From positions 143,112,251 through 143,176,250 of the forward strand of contig CM068827.1 of NCBI GenBank assembly GCA_028554795.2: a DNA stretch of 64,000 nucleotides. The letters run 5' to 3'. Numbering within the stretch: the stretch's first letter is position 1; each line of letters opens with the position of its first letter. The translations under genes were made by a program, and so were the position numbers. This document shows positions 44,831 to 57,700 of this stretch, one piece after another. This DNA is from Sinohyriopsis cumingii (lineage: Eukaryota > Mollusca > Bivalvia > Unionida > Unionidae). Below the pieces are notes generated by a model. The model was given only the letters and a program-made list of their open reading frames with translations, made no database searches and was not told the DNA's origin.

Positions 44831-47389
44831 TATAATGCAAATGCGCCGGTATCTGAGGTTTAATCAATCATTCAAAAGTTTTACATTATTTTCTTTTCTT
44901 GAGTATTTAGACTGATTAATTATCAAATTAAAGACAGAAAAATACTTTTGCACAACCAGAAATAAAGGAATTATTACTGTATATTTCGTACGTAATGAAT
45001 GTGTAGTAGTAGACTATTATGTTCGTTCCAAATCACCTGTGAGTACATTGAAAGCACGCGTTTCTTTTATGCCAGACCGAGATTTGAAATCCTGTTCTGT
45101 AAAAGGCATCATATCCTCGTCCAAATGTGAGTCGATGTGCTTGAGTCGATGCACATAATTATTCTTCGTAGACACAAAGAATGAAATAGAAGCTTGTCGA
45201 CATAGCTTGAAGGCTTGAATATATGCTATTTTGCCACATTTCTGAACTCATTTCATTTAATATTAATATCAATTTTCTTCTTTGCTTAAATTTGTTTTTT
45301 TGTTGCCGCATTTTATTATACTGTCCTCGACAAAGAAAATGTAAATAGGATGATTTCAAGAACACAAATAATTGAAACACGGTAATATTTTGATCTTTAA
45401 TACAAGTATTCAAGCGGAAATGTAAAAGTACCTCGTTGCAAAGCGGACATATGTTTTCCCAGAATGCAGTAGTTTGCTTGCCATGGTTCTCTTCAAACTG
45501 TGACATTTGTTGCGACATCTGCGTGTCGCCTGATATAATCTAACATATGAAGATTATTTACAAATATAAACTAGGTCTGGAATATGAAAAATCTTCCCAC
45601 AGGAAGCAGGAACGTCCCCGGAGGATACGAATACATCTCTGCACCGTTATCTCCGCCAATAATCAACATCACGTTTAAAGAAATCATTAAAAAATTTCAG
45701 CCTGATATCGAAAGTTAATGAATGGTAAAGCTACGAACAGCGTACACTTAATAAAGTTTATGTTGATACGTCAGCTATTTCCTGTCCAAAGTGTTCGTAA
45801 ACTTGAAGCAAGTTATCGCCACTGCCGTAATTTCTTTGGTAATATAGATCTTTTAAAAAAAAGACCTTAGCCATCACCACTGCCGTCATTTAATGTATAC
45901 TATTGATTGTGAAAATAGACCTATTCCTTCGCCATTTTCGTCCATTGTTATTTACTATGCATCGTAAAATGAGATCCAATCAAGCACCACTGTTGTCATT
46001 TATTGCAGATTCTAACCCAATCAGAGCTTGCTTAACAGATGCAAGAGGTCGTAAAGTATCCCAACGCCAAAAATGTCATCAGAAAGAGAGGTGCCGAAAT
46101 AAAAACGTTCTTTTCGACTTATCGTTTCTATCAATTGTAGACAGCCTTGTCCGTTTAATCTGCTTGGTGCGAGAATACACCTGCCCCCTGTTTTAGTTCC
46201 AGCAACTTTATTTGAGCCTGACAATTAAGTATTTAGTTTTTCGGATTTGATTAGTCACGAGAAGCCGTAACATCATCAACAGCAACAACAACAACAACAA
46301 GACCATCACCACCACCACCAAACATACTACTAATTATATTACTAGTACCACTAATACTACTGGTTTTTCTACTACTACTACTCATACTACTACTACTATT
46401 ACTACTACCACCCTATAATCGCTCCTGCTATGCTACAATAGCTGCTACTACTACAAACTTTATTTGGCGGGAATCAGGCTGCCAAATTGACATTTCTTGT
46501 GATGTTGTGCTCTTCAGCTTCCCCTGCTTCTAATAGCTTCATTGATTTTTATTATGTAGGAATGGAAGTAACGTGAGATAAAACTTGGCACTCTCGAATC
46601 AATTCAGCAGCCCCAGAAAATTATGTCTTAAAATCTTCATCAAAACCATATCAAATACATTGGAAAATATATATGACAAACGACCTTCAGAGGCTAATAG
46701 GCAATGCATAATAATTTGGAAAGAATCCAATATTCAGTCCGCGCCAAAATTTCATACCATAAATTACATTTACAGCTGCAACTGTTACATTTTCGTCTGG
46801 ACATGTTCCAAGTCTCAGTCTAGCACGAGACGAACTCCTGATTAAATGTGCCCTTTGCTTCCCAATCATCAAAGCGTTCAGGAAAACTATATCCTTTCCC
46901 GATTCAAATATTATTTTTATGCTACAAGGTTTGCATTCTTGATAAAATCAGATGCATTTCTTTATGATTTAAATATCAGCTAAAATTATTCCACATGCTT
47001 CACTTTACCGTGTCAATTTAAGTCTAAACTTTCAAACAAAATTGAAGAAAGAAAAAATCATGCTTCCATACTCAGCCGATGCAGGTTATTTTTAGCATAT
47101 GATACACTGGGTGTATTTAAAGTATGCTTATATCTGATTTTATCAAATTCAACAATTATATAGCTGTTTTTGTCGATTAATTTATCAAACATGTCTGCGA
47201 CAGATAAAATCGTGATTTGTTTGTATCTATTTTAATTATACAATCATCATTTGAAGCTACGTACGGTTTGTTTTGCTGCAACGTTTCTTGATGGTATTGT
47301 CTCCTATTTTTGAATCAGCTATTCGTAGTTGGTTCTTCAAACTGAAAGCTTTATAGTAAAAGTTTTGTTTCTCCCTTCTCTAATAACTA
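44831..47389. other. host non-coding DNA with simple repeats
   Basis: Apart from (ACA/ACC/ACT)n trinucleotide tracts at 46265-46460, no gene or repeat could be recognised. Confidence 0.5.
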
Positions 47390-48020
47390 TTCATTTCGTT
47401 CCACATCAAATGGGAGTAAAAACTCAGACGTATGCTTTCTATTTTTCTGACCCAGGATTGACCGATATTTGACTGGTGTGGGACAAAGTCGAAAAATCAG
47501 TAAAAAGATGCGCAAACATGATAATAAAACACAAATGTTAACCAGACCATTGATACTTTGAAAGGAATTATTATTGAAAACAGAATCGTGCAAAGGAAAC
47601 ATTACGCTTACCAAAATGGAAATATATAAACTTGATCATTCTTCTGTAAAGGAAGAAAGAAATGGCTTGTTTATCGATACTGCTTTCAAAATATGATCTT
47701 TTTTACATTTACAAATCATGTCATTCCATTTTGTGGTATGCGTATCTTTTGTTTGTTTTTCTTGTTTCCGTGACAAATAAATGGTAGATTTTTTTGACGG
47801 AAGCCTTTTCAAAGTGCTATTCTACATAAAAGTTTTTACATTCTGATAAAGTTAACAGATAATCTTATTCGAGAAAAGGATGCAGTTACGGAACGAAAAT
47901 ATCCTACACTGCTCACATAGTATGTCATAATGTCACAGTTCTTCCCCCGTAAGAATCATTTAAGTTTCTTAAATATAGAACTTTAGATGCTGTTCTAAGT
48001 GTGTACATCACATAGGCCTT
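47390..48020 (+). repeat. old segmental duplication, copy 1
   Basis: Aligns in order with 49662-50345: CATATTTGACTGG-type start, AATCGTGCAAAGGAAACATT, TTGATCATTCTTCTG, ATAAATGGTAGAT, and a GTGTGTACATC end. Divergence is noticeable, with small indels. The two copies flank the repeat-rich interval 48020-49660. Confidence 0.75.
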
Positions 48021-48440
48021 TGTTATGAAATGTTTTTATTGTATCCATAAGCCAGGATTTTCATGAGAAACATTGAACACCATAAGCTATTTTGTGAAGC
48101 CTTATTATTTCCTAATAAACCCATGATTTTGTTTCATGTCACGTGTTTCATCAGTGAAATCAGGTTTATCAGGGAAAGGACGTGTTTCATCTTATGAAAC
48201 CTCCGACATGAAAAGTAACCCCAGGTTTTTCCACGCTAGACCAAGCGCATCTAATAAGTGTAGGGGTTTGGGTCTTTGATAAACTATCTTTCACATTAAA
48301 AGACCTATGGTAGCAAAGAAAATACCAGGTTTGTCTAATTAGTGTACATTTGATTTGAGGAAACCAACTTCTTGTTTCGAAATACCAGGTTTTGCAGAGA
48401 AAAAAAAGTACGATAACATGAGAAAACATGATATTTCACC
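48020..48440. repeat. degenerate tandem repeat, AGGTTT type (second array)
   Basis: Blocks such as GTGAAATCAGGTTTATCAGG, ATACCAGGTTTTGCAGAG and ATACCAGGTTTGTCTAA recur at irregular 30-40 bp spacing, as at 44440-44830. Confidence 0.5.
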
Positions 48441-48825
48441 GACCGTTCTGTTTTAAAAAGTAAGACCCTTTCTTTATAAATATCATTGTTCATTTTGACA
48501 TTCTGATAGTTTCTACAAAACCTCCTAAATGAGAAAGTATAGTGGATTTTTCGCAAAAAGCTCAGGAATAAGAAAAACTTAGTATATTCAAAATCTGGTG
48601 TATGTTCAGAGAAAATTAGCTTCTGGCACAACTTGTAATTTTTCCTGACAGAATACACCAATATATTATGTCTGATAAATTATTCAAGACTTTCAGCACA
48701 TAATTTTGTTTTCTTCAATAACTGAACTGATTACAATGATAAAACGAACACAAAAAACAGCGAATGAGACCATATGCAACCAGAATTAGAGCTAACCTTA
48801 GTGTCATAGTATATTTCATATTTAA

Positions 48826-49653
48826 CAGACGCACAACTAACTATTCATTTATCAGAAGTATAGCTAACTATTCATTTATCGGACGTACAGTTAACTAGTC
48901 ATTTATAGGACGCAAAGAGGACTTGTCATTTATCGGACGTACAGCTAACAATTTATTTATCGGACGTACATCTAACAATTTATATATCGGGCATAAAGCT
49001 AAATGGTCATTGATAGGACATACAGCTAACTATTCATTTAGAGGACGTACATCTATCTATTCATCTAGAGGACGTACAGTTATATATTCATTTAGAAACG
49101 TACAGCTATCTAGTCATTTAGAGGACGTACAGCTAACTATTCATTTAGAGGACGTACATCTATTTATTCATCTAGAGGACGTACAGCTATATATTCATTT
49201 AGAAACGTACAGCTATCTAGTCATTTAGAGGACGTACAGCTAACTATTCATTTAGAGGACGTACATCTATTTATTCATTCAGAGGACGTACAGCTAACTA
49301 TTCAATTAGAGGACGTACAGCTAACTATTCAATTAGAGGACGTACAGCTAACTATTCAATTAGAGGACGCACAGCTAACTATTCAATTAGAGGACGTACA
49401 GCTAACTATTCATTAAGAAGACGTACAGCTAACTTTTCATTTAGAGGACGTACAGCTAAGTAATAATCTAGAGGACGTACATCTATTTATTCATTTAGAG
49501 GACGTACAGCTATCTAGTCATTTAGAGGACGTACAGCTATTTAGTCATTTAGAGGACGTACAGCTAACTATTCAATTAGAGGACGTACATCTATTTAGTC
49601 ATTTAGAGGACGTACAGCTAACTATTCAATTAGAGGACGTACAGCTAACTATT
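48826..49653 (+). repeat. 27-bp satellite array, about 31 units
   Basis: The unit contains AGAGGACGTACAGCTAACT and ATTCATTT. Early units (48826 to about 49010) are more diverged (TTATCGGACGTACAGC type); the later part is homogenised. 27 being a multiple of three gives an apparent ORF of about 100 codons at 48923-49228, an artefact. Confidence 0.95.
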
Positions 49654-49661
49654 AATATCGT

Positions 49662-50345
49662 TCCACATCATCTGTAAGTTAAGCGTCATAAGCATTTCCT
49701 TAATTTGTAGCTGATCGATATTTGACTGGTTTGGAACAAAGTCGAAAACTCAACAAAAAGATTTGCTGAAAATAAAGTAGATTTATGATATTACAGATGT
49801 CAGAGATACAAACATTATACTAAAACATGACTGTTAACCAGACATTTTATACCTTAAAATGAATTATTATTGGAAACTTAATCGTGCAAAGGAAACATTA
49901 CGCTAACCTAAATGGAAATAAATTAAATTGATCATTCTTCTGAGACAGAAGGAAGAAATAGGAAGAAAGTAGTTGTTCATTGATACAGCTTTTAAACTAG
50001 GATCCTTTTTACATTTAAAATCATGTTATTCCAATTTGTTGTGTATTTTTTTTCGTTTTCAGTTTTGCTCTACTTGCCTTTTTTTATCTCGCCTACCTCG
50101 AGAAATAAATGGTAGATGAAGCCTTTGCAATGTGTATTTTCTGTACTGTGCAAATACTACACAAAAATCATTAGGTTCCGATAAATGGAATAAATATAGG
50201 ATGCTGTTACAGAACGAGACACGGGAGATCCTATATCGCTCGCATAATATTTCGTAAGGCTGCATTTCCTCCCCTATGAGAAAGATTTCTGTTTCATAAA
50301 TATTGAACTCTATATGCTGTTCTAGGTGTGTACATCGCCATAGCA
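49662..50345 (+). repeat. old segmental duplication, copy 2
   Basis: Partner of 47390-48020; see that entry. Shared blocks AATCGTGCAAAGGAAACATT and GTGTGTACATC define both ends. Confidence 0.75.
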
Positions 50346-52142
50346 ACATTGGCTATGTTCGCATTTATACGAATTAAACAGTCTTTCATGTATGTTTGGC
50401 ATATTTGTCCTTTGAGAACGTGTTTACACATTGCCCTTTTTTAGGAGACGTTCAGCGAATATAATTTGAATTTTTCTTTTCCTTTCACTTCATGTGTTTT
50501 AATAAAGAAATACTAAGACAAGAACTATTCAAAAGGATCATTGTTTTAATTGGGTTGGTAGCTTGACGAAATCTCAAACACAGTGGATTTCAATAAGAGC
50601 TTTTCTGAACCCAATACGAGTTTTAAAAATGTTCGTCCTAGTGTCCGTTTGCTTCAGTTTTTTCTTATGTTTGAATGATAAGATTTTCTTCTTTAGGAAA
50701 AGCACTTAATGATAGCTATAAATCAACGTAAATATTCTCTGTTTTAATTGCCAAAGGAGCGACCTAACTAGCTTTTCTTAACTGCATCGAAATGGTGTTT
50801 AAATATATTCATTTCCATCTATTTTCCTTAGATTTTGATTACCTGATTTTTTTTCTTTCTGATGTCTTCTTCTCCGTCTGCATGACTGATTGCAAGCAAG
50901 AACAAGAAGACGCCATAAGAAACAGACGAACCCCAAAGGTAAGGAGAACATGCAAAGATTTAGAATGACAGACTGTGTCAACAGTTACAAACATCGGCAG
51001 ATATGGATTGGGAAAAGTTGCTGGACAAGTAATTTTTATGACTTGTGAAATGAAAACTAACAACAAGAAATGTTTAATTATTTGAGAAGGAAAGGAAAAA
51101 TATGTTTTTGAACTAGGTCGCACTTAGTGCCGCATATATGGAATATTATTTATGGTGTAATATAAAACTCCAGAAAACAAAGAAATAAAGTGACTCAGAC
51201 CGGTGTCACTGATGATTGCGTAGAAGAAAACAAAAAATACTGTTTCAACCAAAGATAAAATATTGCTACTCGACAAATACTTGCAGACAGCATAAACACA
51301 GTGATAAAACTGAAACCCTTCTGTCGGAAGCCCTAATCGCCCTTATCATCTCAGTCGCATTGAGCAAGCAAGGACTTTCTGTCGCTAGTGTTTTCAAGTA
51401 ATGTTTTCGATGCAAACCTCACCTTGATAAAGCTGAATGTATGTTTGGACTTAATAACTAATCATTCTAGCACAGTCATATCAAAAATAAAGACAATAAC
51501 ACAATATTTCAGTCCGCTGAACTTTTTTTTTATGACAAGTCTCTGTGGTCACGACGGAAACTAACAAAGCTGACGCATGTGAAACACGTCGTTACCTGCC
51601 TTAAAACAAACTCAGTACAATATGCGTTAGTGACATACATACGTGTAGTTGTATAGAAGTAATATTGTATAATTCTTTCTACCAATTACGTTAGTAATTA
51701 GAATATTCGATGATCGACTCTCTGTTAGGAATGACTGTTAGGTAAACAGAAAGTATATCCATATATAATATAGAGCTCATCGTACTGTCGTTTGGCTCTG
51801 TTAGTGTCAGTCATATTTGTCAAACGAAGCTCTGTAAATATACATTCGATCTATTATTTCAAATTTACAATAATTTCTAAATTGCCAAAATATATCACAT
51901 TAAATTATTTGCGTGAGACATATCATTCAATAGTTTTGAGTATGCTAATATTTGAAACGTACCTAAATGATATTCACCTTATGACCTATGAGTAAATGCC
52001 TTAGCATAATTATTATACATAAACAAGAACATAACAAACTCATTCTCCTGTAAATGCAATTTCCAACCTTGTATATAAGGACGATGTGTACTTTAGACAA
52101 TCAACACATATTTTTAATAGATTGCAAACCTGTACAGGTTAC
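50346..52142. other. host non-coding DNA
   Basis: No gene or repeat recognised. Confidence 0.4.
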
Positions 52143-52309
52143 TGTCACCTCACCTGTGTACGCGTGAGTATGTGCGAAAGCTTGTCAGTACCTCCTCGCA
52201 GGTCGTTGGTTCTTCCGGGGATTTCCCCGTGTCTTCCGCCACCAGATAAATTGGCCGCCATGTACAGCCTATCATGTACAGAAAAAAACGGCGTTAAACC
52301 CACAACAAC
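52143..52309 (+). mobile_element. SINE A fragment, plus strand, internally deleted
   Basis: Matches the SINE at 2633-2880 in reverse orientation (CACCTCACCTGTGTACGCG, AAAGCTTGTCAGTACCTCC, GGCCGCCATGTACAGCCTAT, GCGTTAAACCCACAACAAC). The B-box portion is missing and the 5' head is truncated. Confidence 0.8.
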
Positions 52310-52894
52310 AAATACAGAGAGGTACTCTGTGTTCAAGTTAATTGTTTGCATAAGTAAATCATTTGATAAATTCTCGACTGGCCAGACATAAAATGTCGAA
52401 TTAGAAAGAAGACAATTAAACGCTATATTTCAAGCCCATGTTGTTTACCATCCTAAACCATACAGTATTTAAGACGTCCTGCGATTACTCCAACGAGGTA
52501 GATTAAGTCTTTAAATGTCGATTACTGGACACGTTTAGGCCATAAATTTAAAATGGTTTTAAACAGAATGATAATAACTATCATTGCTAACGTATTGTGA
52601 ATAACACACTTTCCGACATCTGAGGAAACGATATCACTGTGGACGTATCGTAGGTATGATTTATGTATATCATATATCTGGTAAACAAGGGTGTTGTACA
52701 ATTTTGGACGAGACTTTGATACTGTGAACTATTCAAAGGGTAAAAAAAGTCTGCTGTTTCGGCATAGCTTAGGTTCTGCCCGAACTTTCCATCGTTCGGA
52801 TGCTAATTTTTTTATAAACGTTTTTGCATGCGTGATTTTAAGTTTTCAAGTAACTTGAAAATTAGTTAGTCTTGCTAATACTTAGAATATTTAG
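52310..52894. other. host non-coding DNA
   Basis: No gene recognised. Confidence 0.4.
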
Positions 52895-53249
52895 ACATCC
52901 AATGATACATCGAAACAATAATTTAGGCGTTAAATGACATATCGAAACAATAATTTGGACATTAAATGACACATCGAAAAAATATTTTAGACACGGAATG
53001 ATACATCGAATTAGCAATTTAGACATTGAACGATAGATCGAAATAATAATTTAGATATTAAATGATACATTTAAAAAATAATTTTGACATTAAATGACAC
53101 AGCGAAAAAATAACTTAGACATTAGACGATACATCGGAAAAATAATTTATGCATCAAACGATATATCGGAAAAATAATTTATGCATGATACATCGGAAAA
53201 ATAATGTAGACATTAAATAAAACATGTAAAGAATAATGTTTACATTAAA

Positions 53250-53250
<1 letters not shown>
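52895..53250 (+). repeat. about 31-bp minisatellite, diverged
   Basis: Units of the type ATTAAATGACACATCGAAA followed by AATAATTTAGAC, about 11 copies with substitutions, adjoining a TA microsatellite at 53252-53313. Confidence 0.85.

Positions 53251-53251
<1 letters not shown>

Positions 53252-53313
<62 letters not shown>
53252..53313. repeat. (TA)n microsatellite
   Basis: Uninterrupted AT run of about 62 bp. Confidence 0.98.
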
Positions 53314-53315
<2 letters not shown>

Positions 53316-53981
53316 TTAAGGAAGGTTGTTCCTTATGTTTCGTATCCAGATCTAATTGGCTAATTGGCATTGGTAAGTGCCACACACTGCAATTGACAGG
53401 TGAAGTCTAAAATTAGTCGATCACATGTCACTTATTTGAGTGTAGATTTAGGCTTATTGACCCACATTACGCCACATGATTGACCAATAACTATTTTGTT
53501 ATTAACACCTTGGTTGAAACGGTTAGGCATCTAATGTCCACATACTTGACCAATAATATCCCATAAGTAATATATGCTAGCTACCCCTTTCAAGCGACCG
53601 AACGGTTTTCATTTTGGCCATTTAAATCTGTCTTCTTTGTTTTGCAGACCATCTGCTTGAGACATGTCCTTGACTTATAATATTATATAACACCTTCCGA
53701 CTCTTGAGTGTTGTCATTTTTATACTATATGGCAATTTGTCCATTTAGTGTGCACATTTGTATTATGCTTTTGCTCTCAGGTGACAAGGAGAACAACAAT
53801 ATATCCTTCATATTGACATAACAGATATGTCACTAATGCATGAGAAAAAATGTGAGCAACTTCCTGTCATTTTTCAACTGTGATACGCAAAATATACTAT
53901 GGTAGGAAAAATCTCTATGATTTGAGTTTTGCTGTACTAATACTGGATAGAAATAATTACAACATCAGTTACTCTTAAAGA
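53314..53981. other. host non-coding DNA
   Basis: No gene recognised. Confidence 0.4.
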
Positions 53982-54433
53982 ACCGGTAAGTTAAGTCAAA
54001 TGGTTTTAAGTACCGACAAGGTAATTCAAAAGCATTTAAAGTTGCCATACGGTAATTCAGTAGCAATAAAAATATCCCCATGGTAATTCAGTTACATTTG
54101 AAGTACCCACAAGGTAAGTCAGTATCATTTGAAGTACCCACAAGGTAATTCAGTTACATTTGAAGTACTTACAAGGTAATTCAGTTACATTTGAAGTACC
54201 CACAAGGTAATTCAGTTACATTTGAAGTACCCACAAAGGTAATTCAGTTACATTTGAAGTACCCACAAGGTAAGTCAGTATCATTAAAATTGCCACATGT
54301 TAATTCAGTAGCATTTAAAGTACCCCCAAGGTAATATTGTAATATTTAAAGTTGTCACAAGGTAATTTAGTAGTATTTCCAGTACCCACAAGGTAATCCA
54401 ATAGTATTTAAAGTACTCACAAGGTAATTCATT
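53982..54433 (+). repeat. about 31-bp minisatellite (GGTAATTCAGTTACATTTG type), left part
   Basis: Units of the type CAAGGTAATTCAGTTACAT followed by TTGAAGTACCCA, about 14 copies. The array resumes at about 54672-54760 after an inserted SINE. Confidence 0.9.
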
Positions 54434-54675
54434 AAGGTTTAACGCCAGCACAATATAGGATAAACATGGCGGCCAGTATAAATGGTGGAGGAAGAACCCG
54501 GGAAAACCCCAGAAAACCCAGGAAAGAACCACCGGCCCACTAGAAGCTACCGGCAAGCTTTCTCACATACCCACATTTGCCGAGCCCGAGAATCGAACCA
54601 ACGCAGACAGAGGTGAGATGGCAGTAATCCGTAACAGTGAGCGCTCTAGGCCACTCGACCTCTCGAGTCCCCTCC
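54434..54675 (-). mobile_element. SINE A copy inserted in the minisatellite
   Basis: Same family and orientation as 2633-2880. On the minus strand it has a GGTTCGATTCTCGGG-like B box and an AGGTCGAGTGGCC-like head. It interrupts the 31-bp array, so the insertion is younger than the array. Confidence 0.88.
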
Positions 54676-54760
54676 CACAAGGTTAATTTAGTAGCGTTGA
54701 AAGTATCCACAATGCAAGTCAGTAGCATTTTAAGTACCCACAAGATAAATCAGTAATATT
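54672..54760 (+). repeat. about 31-bp minisatellite, right part
   Basis: Continuation of the array at 53982-54433 on the far side of the SINE (CCACAAGGTTAATTTAGTAG type units). Confidence 0.8.
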
Positions 54761-57700
54761 AAATGTTGCCTGATGGGAAGCATCACGTGATTATTTAGGA
54801 GTCATTGTGTTATGGACATATATTAATGAAATACGTACTCATATAATCATAGCAAGAAAGAGAAGGTCGTTTCTTCTATTAAATTTCACTTGAAAAAATA
54901 TGACTGTCTAATTAGAACATTTTAGTTTCTTTTAAAAGTCTTGTTCATAATGTAAACTATCCGGTGGGGAAAGTGTAAGTGTGTTTCATTTTATAAAGGC
55001 TTGCATCATTTGCATACCCGAGATTAACGCAGAACTACACGAGGTTGGATCAGTGGGGAAAACGTTAAACTGAATACTAGGTTAAACATTGTAAAGCTAT
55101 TTTTGGCACATGATACCGACAGGGCTGTATCCAGTTTGGGCTCTGATCAGTAGGTTCAGTATATACCATTAAGATCTGATCGAGTTCTCAATATTTGCTT
55201 ATAATTTCAGGCACAAATACTAGATGGTGCAGGGATGGGAAAGAAAAGGGTTGTGATGGTGGTGGAATAACCCATGACGTTTGCCCCTAGTAATTGGCTA
55301 ATTATTTCGGTCTGAGGACTATCTCCCCAGCACCGACTTCCCATAATCAAAACGTAATCAAAAAAATTATAAGAAATTATTAAAATGGAGAGCTATAATC
55401 AGATGCGCATACTCCAAGCTTATTACAGTAAGATAACCATATGTATTCACAACGTTCACATAGAAGCTAACATGTATATTTGTGACAAATCTTGAACATA
55501 TATTGAGCTTGCTTAAATTTTAACAATGTTCTTTCTTGTTGTTTAACATCGACTTATGAAGGCAAATTCTATAGTCTCTTTTTGAAAATAAATTCCTATA
55601 TGAAATTTCCAAATCATAGCCTTGTATTCTTATGGAAAATATGGGACACCGCTTTTGCTACTCTTTATAATTGTATCCCCGATCAACATTATTTTCCACC
55701 GTCCTCCTGCCAGTCAACATCGGGCAGATACTCAAGAGTAATCGGATTTCTGGAAGATTTAACTGTGCCTACTTTAATGGATCAGCTGACCTGGACAATC
55801 TCGCGTCTTGATTGGTCGCCAAGATTAATTGAATACAATTGTACGACAGTTTCAAATGGGTTGATACATGTACATCGCCTTGCTCACGGCCACATAATCG
55901 TGCATCTACATGTATAAACTAGGAACAACAGGAAACCAGCTTGGAAAAAAAATCTCAAACGATTGTTTCTAAATCAAAGGATGAATATTCTGGCAGGAAT
56001 AGTTTTGATAAAAGTATATGGATCAGGAGCTAACTGCCCAACTCTTGTTTCAACATTCTGCTAACAATGTAGCGTGTACCGGAGTTCATTTGCATATGCA
56101 GTAACTGCTATAGCATTATATCTGGACACTTGCGTGATTACAGCTTTAGCATTATATCTGGACACTTGCGTGATTACAGCTTTAGCATTATACTGGTACA
56201 GCTGATAGATTATGGTTTTTTATTTCTTCATGTTATTCCTAAGAAGAATTTCTATCGCCAGAAATAACCTTCATTTACTACAGATGTACTTAATGTTAAA
56301 AGGTCGGTTAAAAACCCTTGACTAATTTCTTATAAGTATGAGAGTAAAACTGCAAAATGTCATCTACAGTGTACTCACAAAAGGATGCTATATCTCGAGT
56401 TTTTCAAAAATTGGTCTATTTTCAATAGACAGGCCATTTAAACTTCTGACTTTTTGTAATGATGAGTTGATGTGTGAACGTTTTTATTAAGCCAATTATT
56501 TCCTGTGTTGTTATTTTAACATGTATGCAAATACGAACGTTAAAAACAGTTTTTAGTCAACCGTATCACAGTATTTTTATATGTTTCTTCATTAATGAAT
56601 TATTAAAGAATTTGTCAACATACTATATTGCATTCAGTTGGAAATGCTCTTGAGAAAAGAGCAAAAATATGGACTTTTAATCTCTTATCTCTGACAAAAT
56701 TCTTATTTCCGGCCTTGTAAATGCGCTTAATGTCTTTCGAGTCCGTCTGAAAATAGAAAGTTAACTTGTGTTCAAAGAACAGCTTCCTTTTATGTCAGAT
56801 TTTGCCCGGAAAAACCGCTCTATCGTAATGACCCCGGTTTTCACCCAAATCCGTCGTTTGATTGGTTTTATCTGGAACTAGAACTAGAAAGCAATATACC
56901 TTTCCTTCTCCGCCTCAATAAACATATATGTCGTGGCACCAGATCTTTCAGGTACAATCTATTTTAACATTTTACCTTAGAGTACCAACTATGCACAACG
57001 ACCTGTCTTTTTTTTTTAGCTACAAAAGATTATACACTTATCTTTACATTTGCTAAATATATGAAAATGCATTGATTTAATTTGGCAAATGATTTTTTTA
57101 ATTGAAAGCCAAATCTTGCAATTGATATTTTGTTTTCATAAAGTCGACAGTATACATCAAACGGTATACGTTTCAGTAATATGCATGAGAGGAATCAAAC
57201 TTGTACAGATATATCTATATGAATTAAACTCTAGATCGATCGGTTTATCAATCGAACAAACAAAATCTAATTAATAAATTTATTCAAGCTTTATTTGTAT
57301 CACATGTAAATAGAATATATTTCTTAAAAAATGGAACGGTATTTCATTACCTTATTTGCCATTTAGACACAGGTTTTGTTTTTTCAACACTGTTTAATAT
57401 GACGCAAAAATGTTGCGAGTTTATAATGACACCTTTGGTGTTTTTTTTAATGGATAAGTTTATGCAAATTTCGGTAAATACTTTACACGACCCATTTTAA
57501 AATATGTCAAACGTCTTCAAAGAGTTGTTTCAAAGTGCGGCTTCTAGTCTCCTTCTTATCTTAATTTCCTTTCTGTATAAGGACGGAAACTCATTCTCCC
57601 ATGAGAATGTTCCTGCCAATGTCTTCAGCAGTCCATTGTCAGGAGTGAAAGAGAGTTTCCGAAGGTTCCACGAAAGCCGTTTCGTCTTTTCTACTGATAA

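Noticed and set aside
48923-49228. 101-codon ORF in the 27-bp satellite
   Set aside because: Artefact of a 27-bp repeat; peptide is purely repetitive and degenerates with the array.
55582-55917. 111-codon ORF in host DNA
   Set aside because: No domain, composition like surrounding non-coding DNA, and no promoter or homologue visible.
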